NCBI GenBank assembly: GCA_937129505.1
Contig: CAKZNJ010000533.1
Location: 1 to 11,863, forward strand
Direction of reading: 5' to 3'
DNA length: 11,863 nucleotides
Source: an uncultured Anaerolineae bacterium
GTDB taxonomy: Bacteria; Chloroflexota; Anaerolineae; Anaerolineales; UBA4823
Position numbers and translations under genes: made by a program. How positions within the stretch are numbered: the stretch's first letter is position 1; each line of letters begins with the position of its first letter. The notes below the pieces were generated by a model. That model saw nothing but the letters and a program-made list of their open reading frames with translations. It did not search any database and was not told the origin of the DNA. Of the stretch, positions 7,636-11,863 are shown piece after piece.

Positions 7636-8205
7636 ATGAAAAAGATGGATCATCATTTAGAAGTTATCGATCCGATCGAGGCGATGCAAGAGCTTTTGAT
7701 ACGCACTTGGTCGGAGATGTGCCGCTTATATGAGCTCAATACAAGTTTGCCGGACATTCAAATGATTTTTGAACAAGTGGATTTGGAGGATGCCTGTATT
7801 GCTGCTGAAAAGATCATCGTCAATCTCCTCCTTGAGGTGATGGAGTCGGTGGGGCGTTTTTCGCCTTTCTATCGCCAACCGCCGCGCGCCTTTGGAGTAA
7901 CGTCTTATCGCAATCCCAACACGCAACGAGTTGAGTGGATCTTGGCACCCGAGGGGCATCGGCGCTGGGAGGCAACCTTGAGCCAACTGGAATGGCTGCT
8001 CAGTCAGTATGGTGGGATCTTGCAGGCGGTGATTCTGGTTGAAGGCTTAATGGTTCGCAGTACGCCAAGTGACCCTCAAGTCCTGGCGTATTGTCATTGT
8101 GAACCTCCCCATGCGATCCAGCTCAAGCGGTCGCTGGTCCAAAAACGGGAGATCATTTGTGATACCTGTAAACAGCCGTACGAGATGGCCGAACGATTAG
8201 CGTAA
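7636..8205 (+). CDS. Hypothetical protein with C-terminal zinc-ribbon-like cysteines
   Basis: I do not recognise this 189-residue protein. It starts at an ATG eight bases after GGAG. The first 80 or so residues look mainly helical and acidic (for example PIEAMQELL, EDACIAAEKIIVNLLLEVME). A middle segment has the phrase VEWILAPEGHRRWEATLSQLEWLL, shown here only as a landmark in pieces: VEWILAPEGH then RRWEATL. The C-terminus contains CHC (about residues 154-156) and CDTC (about 175-178), spaced like a small zinc ribbon or a metal site. No signal peptide or membrane segment is visible. Its place as the last gene of the methylene-THF reductase operon, 66 bases after hdrCB, suggests an accessory, assembly or regulatory role, but the longer gap and the hidden ribosome site suggest a different expression level. 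Coding is well supported by an intact frame and position; function is unknown. Confidence 0.75.
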   Translation: MKKMDHHLEVIDPIEAMQELLIRTWSEMCRLYELNTSLPDIQMIFEQVDLEDACIAAEKIIVNLLLEVMESVGRFSPFYRQPPRAFGVTSYRNPNTQRVEWILAPEGHRRWEATLSQLEWLLSQYGGILQAVILVEGLMVRSTPSDPQVLAYCHCEPPHAIQLKRSLVQKREIICDTCKQPYEMAERLA

Positions 8206-8295
8206 TCGAGATAGATCCATAGAGGGGGTATTTAGGGGGTTGGATAAATTGTGTCCTTCCAAAGGTGTGTAGGAATTGATTTTGCCTTTCATTCT

Positions 8296-8334
8296 GATGG
8301 AGCACAGCGCTTAATTCCGCCTTGTGGTTCCATC
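8296..8334 (+). repeat. Imperfect inverted repeat / RNA hairpin after the reductase operon
   Basis: GATGGAGCAC (8296-8305) can pair with GTGGTTCCATC (8324-8334), about ten pairs including one G-T pair and one bulged G, around an 18-base loop. It is the strongest hairpin I could find downstream of 8205 and may help end or stabilise the operon transcript. The following bases are GC-rich and reach a short CTTTTA run only about 13 bases later, so it is a poor fit to an intrinsic terminator. Confidence 0.3.
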
Positions 8335-8385
8335 GGAGCGGCGCAGCTTTTATACATTCTTATAAAAAACATCTTTTTGGAAGAA

Positions 8386-8420
8386 TTTGCTCAAAATTGC
8401 TCATTTCTGATTTGAACAAA
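8386..8420. promoter_or_regulatory. Paired TTTGNNCAAA palindromes, candidate repressor operators
   Basis: TTTGCTCAAA (8386-8395) and TTTGAACAAA (8411-8420) are two copies of the same ten-base palindrome, 25 bases apart, just upstream of the -35 box. The first also forms a direct repeat TTGCTCA at 8387 and 8397, one helical turn apart. Spaced repeats of this sort around a promoter next to a DeoR-type gene are typical of autoregulation. Which protein binds them is an inference. Confidence 0.45.
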
Positions 8421-8423
8421 ATC

Positions 8424-8452
8424 TTGCAAATTCCATCAAAATATTTTATAAT
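8424..8452 (+). promoter_or_regulatory. Sigma-70-type promoter of the DeoR-family regulator
   Basis: TTGCAA (8424-8429) and a perfect TATAAT (8447-8452) are separated by 17 bases, the ideal spacing. Transcription would begin near 8459-8460, leaving a leader of about 48 bases before the GTG at 8508. Because the -10 box overlaps the ATG at 8451, that upstream start codon is very unlikely to be used. Confidence 0.75.
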
Positions 8453-8455
8453 GAT

Positions 8456-8469
8456 GGACAAATTTGTTC
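8456..8469. promoter_or_regulatory. Palindrome over the predicted transcription start, candidate operator
   Basis: ACAAATTTGT (8458-8467) is a perfect ten-base palindrome, extended by a further G/C match at 8456 and 8469. It lies on the predicted +1 site, where a bound repressor would block initiation. Its right part TTTGTTC (8463-8469) is also the exact reverse complement of GAACAAA (8414-8420) in the upstream palindrome, so the two sites bracket the whole promoter and could support looping. Confidence 0.45.
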
Positions 8470-8507
8470 GTTTCTTTCACCTTCCGCTAGAGACAGGCAC
8501 TCAACCG

Positions 8508-9293
8508 GTGAGTAAAACCCTAATTCCAGCTCAAAGGCGCGAACGAATTCAAGAGTATCTTGCATTGCATCGCATTGTCCCTTCGTCAGAGCTAAGCCGT
8601 TTGCTCAAAGTGTCCGAAGCAACTGTGCGACGCGACCTTGAATGGCTGGAAAGAGAAGGGATTGTCGAACGGACTCACGGTGGGGCAGTTCTCAGTCGGC
8701 GAATGCGCATGGAGCCCCAATATATGCAGCGCGCCACCCGCTACATGGAACAAAAGCGGGCAATTGGACTTAGCGCAGTGTCTTTTATCGAAGAGGGGGA
8801 TATCATCTTCATCAACAGTGGGACAACTACGACCCAGATGATCAAGCAAATCCCTCGCGATGCGAGCATTACGGTCTTTACCAATAATCTACAGGCAGCT
8901 TTAGAGGTAGGAGAAGTTGGGTATGAATTGATCCTATTGGGGGGTAATTTTCAACCGACTTCGAATTCCGTAGCCGGCCGTTTTGCAATTGAAATCCTTG
9001 ACCAAGTTTATGCCGATAAAGCTTTTGTCAGCGTGGATGGTATCAGCTTACGCCATGGATGTACGGTTCCATCTAGTGTGGAGGCAGAACTCATCCGAAA
9101 AATGCTGGAACGTACTCGAGGAGTACGCACCATTTTAGTTGACCATTCTAAATGGGGCATCGTCTCGAATTTTCAAGTTACCCGTTTAGACCAAATTCAT
9201 CGCCTGATCACAGATGATGGGCTCGATCGGCACACTCGCGAAATGTTAGCTAATTTGCCTATAGATGTTGTCATTGCCGAGCTTCCGCATTAA
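8508..9293 (+). CDS. DeoR/GlpR-family transcriptional regulator
   Basis: DeoR-family proteins are usually repressors that release DNA when a phosphorylated sugar or related metabolite binds. From the GTG at 8508 the product is 261 residues, the usual family length. It opens with the standard N-terminus (PAQRRERIQEYL), a winged helix-turn-helix at about residues 24-60 including LLKVSEATVRRDLEWLE and the family hallmark THGGAV, then the sugar-isomerase-like sensor domain with NSGTTTTQ, LGGNF, SVDGIS, SSVEAE and LVDHSKWG, all typical ligand-site elements. The start is poorly marked by a ribosome site (AGG at 8495-8497 is distant), but the promoter at 8424-8452 and family alignment favour it over the open frame reaching back to 8322. 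It is probably autoregulated and may control the phosphoesterase and permease downstream, 69 bases away. The effector cannot be read from the sequence. Confidence 0.92.
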   Translation: MSKTLIPAQRRERIQEYLALHRIVPSSELSRLLKVSEATVRRDLEWLEREGIVERTHGGAVLSRRMRMEPQYMQRATRYMEQKRAIGLSAVSFIEEGDIIFINSGTTTTQMIKQIPRDASITVFTNNLQAALEVGEVGYELILLGGNFQPTSNSVAGRFAIEILDQVYADKAFVSVDGISLRHGCTVPSSVEAELIRKMLERTRGVRTILVDHSKWGIVSNFQVTRLDQIHRLITDDGLDRHTREMLANLPIDVVIAELPH

Positions 9294-9351
9294 GCGGATA
9301 GATTTGTCGGCAATTGAGTGTTTGGTAAAAAAGAATCTTGCTTGTTATTTT

Positions 9352-9356
9352 GGAGG
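9352..9356 (+). promoter_or_regulatory. Shine-Dalgarno site that fixes the phosphoesterase start
   Basis: GGAGG ends six bases before the ATG at 9363. The alternative GTG at 9318 has no comparable site, and the residues between the two do not resemble the family. Confidence 0.8.
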
Positions 9357-9362
9357 CTCTGC

Positions 9363-10358
9363 ATGTCTTTCCTGTTTAAGAAAAACAAAAAGAAATTTAC
9401 CCGCATTTTTTTTGCGACGGATATTCATGGGTCAGAACGCACTTATCGAAAATTCCTGAATGCTGGCAAGTTCTACGATGCCAATGTACTGATCATGGGG
9501 GGCGATATAACTGGGAAGTTATTGATCCCCATCATCAAAGAAGGTAACGGACGTTATCGAGCTACCTTGCAAGGAACAGTTCACCATGTGGAGGGCGATG
9601 AAGAGCTCAAAAATTTGATCGAGCGAATCGGATTGCTAGGTTTTTACTACAAGGTAATGGATGAAGATGAGTTCAACTCGTTGCAAAATGACAAAGCAGC
9701 AGTGGATGAGCTTTTCCATCAACTGGCGCGCGAGCGTTTGAATAACTGGATTGACTTAGCTGAAACCCGCCTGAAAGGCACCGGAATCCGCTGTTTTGTA
9801 ACGGGAGGCAACGATGATGATCCTGAGGTTCTAAGCGTCTTGAAACGCAGTGGAACCGAGGCTTTTGTTGCCTGTGAAGGCGAGGCAGTGTTGATTGACG
9901 AAGACCATTATATGATTAGTGTTGGTTATAGCACTCCCACACCTTGGAATACACCGCGGGAGATCAGTGATGAACAGTTAGGCGCCTATATCGAAGAGAT
10001 GGTCAAAAAGGTGCCGGATATGAACAAAGCTATTTTCAACTTTCATGATCCCCCTAAAGATTCTACCTTGGACACTTGTCCAATGTTGGATTGGAGCACC
10101 GATCCACCTACACCGATTGTCAAAGCAGGACAAATCGTCATGCATGGTGCCGGCAGTGCCTCTGTCCGCCAAGCGATCGAAAAGTATCAACCAACGCTGG
10201 GATTGCACGGCCATATCCATGAGTCACAAGGGGTAATCAAGATCGGCAGAACCACCTGTGTCAATCCGGGCAGTGAATATGGTGAGGGCATTCTGCGCGG
10301 TTGTTTGGTAAACCTACTTGAAGGTAAGGTCGAGGGTTACCAAATGACTAGCGGATGA
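9363..10358 (+). CDS. Calcineurin-like metallophosphoesterase
   Basis: The 331-residue cytoplasmic protein shows the two-metal phosphoesterase motif series in order: D-x-H at Asp20/His22 (ATDIHG), GGD at 46-48, GGND with Asn150, His228 in NFHDPP, and GHIH with His284/His286. Each is a metal ligand or catalytic residue in the calcineurin-like family. After a lysine-rich start (KKNKKK), the segment at about residues 60-130 is an insertion relative to small YfcE-type enzymes and may shape the substrate pocket. The usual GNHD/GNHE motif reads GNDD here, so the histidine next to the ligand asparagine is replaced; this also occurs in some relatives and does not imply loss of activity. The substrate is unknown. 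Gene order between a DeoR regulator and a permease hints at processing a phosphorylated imported compound or signalling nucleotide, which is speculative. Confidence 0.9.
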   Translation: MSFLFKKNKKKFTRIFFATDIHGSERTYRKFLNAGKFYDANVLIMGGDITGKLLIPIIKEGNGRYRATLQGTVHHVEGDEELKNLIERIGLLGFYYKVMDEDEFNSLQNDKAAVDELFHQLARERLNNWIDLAETRLKGTGIRCFVTGGNDDDPEVLSVLKRSGTEAFVACEGEAVLIDEDHYMISVGYSTPTPWNTPREISDEQLGAYIEEMVKKVPDMNKAIFNFHDPPKDSTLDTCPMLDWSTDPPTPIVKAGQIVMHGAGSASVRQAIEKYQPTLGLHGHIHESQGVIKIGRTTCVNPGSEYGEGILRGCLVNLLEGKVEGYQMTSG

Positions 10359-10386
10359 TCAAAATCAATTATCCAATGGAGGTGAG

Positions 10387-10449
10387 ATGGTTTTCGATTC
10401 TTGCATTTGGTTTGATCAAGGAATTAATGTAACTCATTCGAGAACTTAA
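10387..10449 (+). CDS. Possible 20-residue leader ORF before the permease gene
   Basis: An ATG at 10387 follows GGAGGTGAG (10378-10386), a very strong Shine-Dalgarno match, and opens a 20-codon frame (MVFDSCIWFDQG...) that ends at TAA 10447-10449, 18 bases before the permease start. The GGAGG-to-ATG spacing is four bases, slightly short. The final codons contain GAACT (10442-10446), which can pair with AGTTC (10460-10464) around the permease Shine-Dalgarno site, so translating the leader could influence access to it. No codon run points to amino-acid-specific attenuation. It may be a regulatory leader, a relic, or chance. Confidence 0.35.
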   Translation: MVFDSCIWFDQGINVTHSRT

Positions 10450-10467
10450 TTTAGAAAGGAGTTCGAT

Positions 10468-11863
10468 ATGGCAACAGCGGTGGCAAAACCGGAGGTGTTT
10501 ACCCGTAAAGCCTCAGGCTTAGTGCGGGTCATGTCTCCCTATTCAGCTTTTATTTACAATATTTTGACCATGGGCCTTATTTTCCCATGGACCTACTTGT
10601 GGGGACCCGGCGCTCTACCCGGCGGAAGTTTGTTCTGGGGTATTATTCTAGCCATGCTCTTCGAGGTGCCGATCGCCTTTACCTATGTATGGCTCTCCAC
10701 TGCAATGCCCCGCTCGGGTGGAGACTATGTCTTCCAAAGCCGTGCGTTTGGCGGTTTTTGGGGCTTTACCATCCTGATGTCGGGATTTGTGATTTGGATT
10801 TTGCAGTGGGTTGCCTTGTCCGGCTGGCTTCTTTCATATTTGGGTTTCGCACCTTTGTTCTTGGGGCTAGGGGCAACCCTTGCTAATCATTCCTTATCCC
10901 AAATCGGCGTGTGGTTTACAACTCCCTGGGGGATTGTAATTGTCAGTATTATCAATGCTCTCCTCTCGATGCTTTTGCTGGTTAGTGGCTTCAAGAACTA
11001 TGTCAAGTTTCAATATGTGATGTTCTATGGCATTTTGATTGCCTTTGCGACAATGTTGGTCGTTTTGTTCACTACTCCTACATCCGAGTTTGTGGAGCGG
11101 TTGAATGCCTTCGCGGTTGCTTCTGGAGGCGCTCCGAACTTCTATCAAACCGCTAAGGAAGCCGCAATTGCTGCTGGCGTAGATCTCAATCCACCGTTTA
11201 GCTTTTTCAATACCTTAATGGTTGCTGCTGTCGCTTGGACAAGCTTGCAATGGGCAACCTATTCCGCGGAACAGAACGGCGAAATTAAGGATGCCCGCTC
11301 TTTCAAGAGCCAAACCTTCATTCTGGTTGGTTCTTTGATCATGACCGGCATATTGTTGGCGATTCTCGGTGTAGCCTTCCAACGCGTAGGTGGTACAGAA
11401 TTCCTGTATATTGCCGGAGCTGGGTACTGGTCGGGAGTTTCGGAAGCTACCATCAGTGGTTTCTGGCTCTGGCCGAACATTTTGGCTGTCGCTCTTACCG
11501 CTAGCCCGATTGTTGTTATCCTGATCGGCATTGGGTATATCTTAAATTCCTTCCAAATCGTCAACAACTGCTACATCGGTGTAACCAGGATCATGGTAGC
11601 TATGTCTCTCGACCGATTGCTACCGGCTTGGTTCTCAGAGGTTAGCGAAAGATTCCATACGCCGGTCAATGCTCACATTGCCTACTTCCTAGCTAGCATT
11701 CCGGTCATCTTACTTTACAACCTCTATGGTGGTTGGGCATCTCTGACCCTCGGTGTGACCTTTGCCTGTGGATATGTCTTTGCCTCCAGTAGCTTCGCCG
11801 GAGCGGTCTTCCCTTATCGAGCCAAAGAGATTTATGAAGCTTCACCAGGGGCAAAGTATAAAT
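10468..11863 (+). CDS. APC-family amino acid/polyamine permease (3' partial)
   Basis: The frame runs open from the ATG at 10468 to the window end, giving 465 codons. AAAGGAG ends six bases before the start. The protein is an inner-membrane secondary transporter of the amino acid-polyamine-organocation family. After a short cytoplasmic N-terminus, about ten hydrophobic segments are visible. The family hallmark between the second and third is present (PRSGGDYVFQSRAFGG, from about residue 81), as are the TM6-like segment VAWTSLQWATYSAEQ and, after TM8, RIMVAMSLDRLLPAWF, typical of the cytoplasmic loop in amino acid permeases. A hydrophilic region at about residues 208-245 (FVERLNAFAVASGG and on) is probably an external loop. 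Substrate cannot be assigned. Its reading frame is intact, and it probably belongs with the regulator and phosphoesterase. The last visible residues (YRAKEIYEASP) lie in a loop, so one or two more membrane segments should follow. Confidence 0.93.
   Translation, partial: MATAVAKPEVFTRKASGLVRVMSPYSAFIYNILTMGLIFPWTYLWGPGALPGGSLFWGIILAMLFEVPIAFTYVWLSTAMPRSGGDYVFQSRAFGGFWGFTILMSGFVIWILQWVALSGWLLSYLGFAPLFLGLGATLANHSLSQIGVWFTTPWGIVIVSIINALLSMLLLVSGFKNYVKFQYVMFYGILIAFATMLVVLFTTPTSEFVERLNAFAVASGGAPNFYQTAKEAAIAAGVDLNPPFSFFNTLMVAAVAWTSLQWATYSAEQNGEIKDARSFKSQTFILVGSLIMTGILLAILGVAFQRVGGTEFLYIAGAGYWSGVSEATISGFWLWPNILAVALTASPIVVILIGIGYILNSFQIVNNCYIGVTRIMVAMSLDRLLPAWFSEVSERFHTPVNAHIAYFLASIPVILLYNLYGGWASLTLGVTFACGYVFASSSFAGAVFPYRAKEIYEASPGAKYK

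Larger units (their letters stand above)
8206..8507. other. 302-base intergenic control region between the reductase operon and the regulator
   Basis: This non-coding stretch starts with a G-rich segment containing two GGGGG runs (about 8223-8240), followed by a hairpin (8296-8334) and then an AT-rich half with the promoter and repeat motifs listed separately. The same frame as the regulator happens to be open from 8322, but the codons there show no relation to DeoR proteins, the ATGs at 8451 and 8454 overlap or adjoin the -10 box, and no Shine-Dalgarno site precedes them. I see no convincing rho-independent terminator for the upstream operon. Confidence 0.6.

Noticed and set aside
8223..8240. 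G-quadruplex from the GGGGG runs after the reductase operon
   Set aside because: Only two long G runs are present; four are needed for a simple intramolecular quadruplex.
8251..8289. Intrinsic terminator built from CCTT/AAGG or AAAGG/CCTTT repeats
   Set aside because: Stems are four or five pairs and no T-run follows.
8322..8507. N-terminal extension of the DeoR regulator back to 8322
   Set aside because: The added residues are not DeoR-like, there is no ribosome site, and a strong promoter lies inside the stretch.
9304..9331. Promoter TTGTCG-16 bp-TAAAAA before the phosphoesterase
   Set aside because: The -10 match is poor and spacing is short; read-through from the regulator promoter is equally likely.
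10376..10432. Alternative 18-codon hydrophobic frame before the permease
   Set aside because: Its ATG has no ribosome binding site, unlike the overlapping frame starting at 10387.
10587..10886. 99-codon + strand frame
   Set aside because: It is out of frame inside the permease gene, whose own frame is intact and shows family motifs.

Overview
The window comes from a bacterium with a one-carbon (Wood-Ljungdahl methyl-branch) metabolism. About two thirds of it (1-8205, + strand) is a tightly packed operon whose gene content matches the MetFV-HdrABC-MvhD type of methylenetetrahydrofolate reductase complex known from acetogens such as Moorella. The mixed GC content, frequent TTG leucine codons, clear Shine-Dalgarno sites and neighbouring DeoR/APC genes would suit an anaerobic Chloroflexota (Anaerolineae-like) or similar lineage. 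That placement is an inference; there is no rRNA or marker gene to confirm it.

Operon layout, all on +: a giant 5'-truncated flavoprotein, 1-3912, which fuses a GltD/NfnB-like NAD(P)H-FAD module, an HdrA-type iron-sulfur/flavin segment, a second HdrA unit and a C-terminal 2x[4Fe-4S] ferredoxin domain. It overlaps an MvhD/FlpD-like [2Fe-2S] subunit (3900-4361). Then come metV (4415-5095), metF (5099-6124), a fused HdrC-HdrB subunit (6148-7569) and an unrecognised 189-residue protein with a C-terminal zinc-ribbon-like cysteine set (7636-8205). Read together, electrons would pass between NAD(P)H, ferredoxin and methylene-THF, with the HdrA-like flavins as a possible bifurcation site, MvhD as a wire, HdrBC as a second iron-sulfur module and MetF/MetV as the methylene-THF reducing end. 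The cofactor motifs are visible; the electron path and the energy coupling are inferred.

The region 8206-8507 is non-coding. It carries a hairpin and a near-consensus promoter (TTGCAA, 17 bp, TATAAT) set among inverted-repeat motifs of the form TTTGNNCAAA and ACAAATTTGT. These are probably operators for the DeoR-family repressor that follows (8508-9293).

The last part holds a calcineurin-like metallophosphoesterase (9363-10358) and the first 465 codons of an APC-family amino-acid/polyamine permease (10468 to the window end). Between them lies a possible 20-codon leader ORF with a strong ribosome binding site. This trio looks like a separate transport/catabolic locus. No tRNA, rRNA, CRISPR array, insertion sequence or attachment site was recognised.
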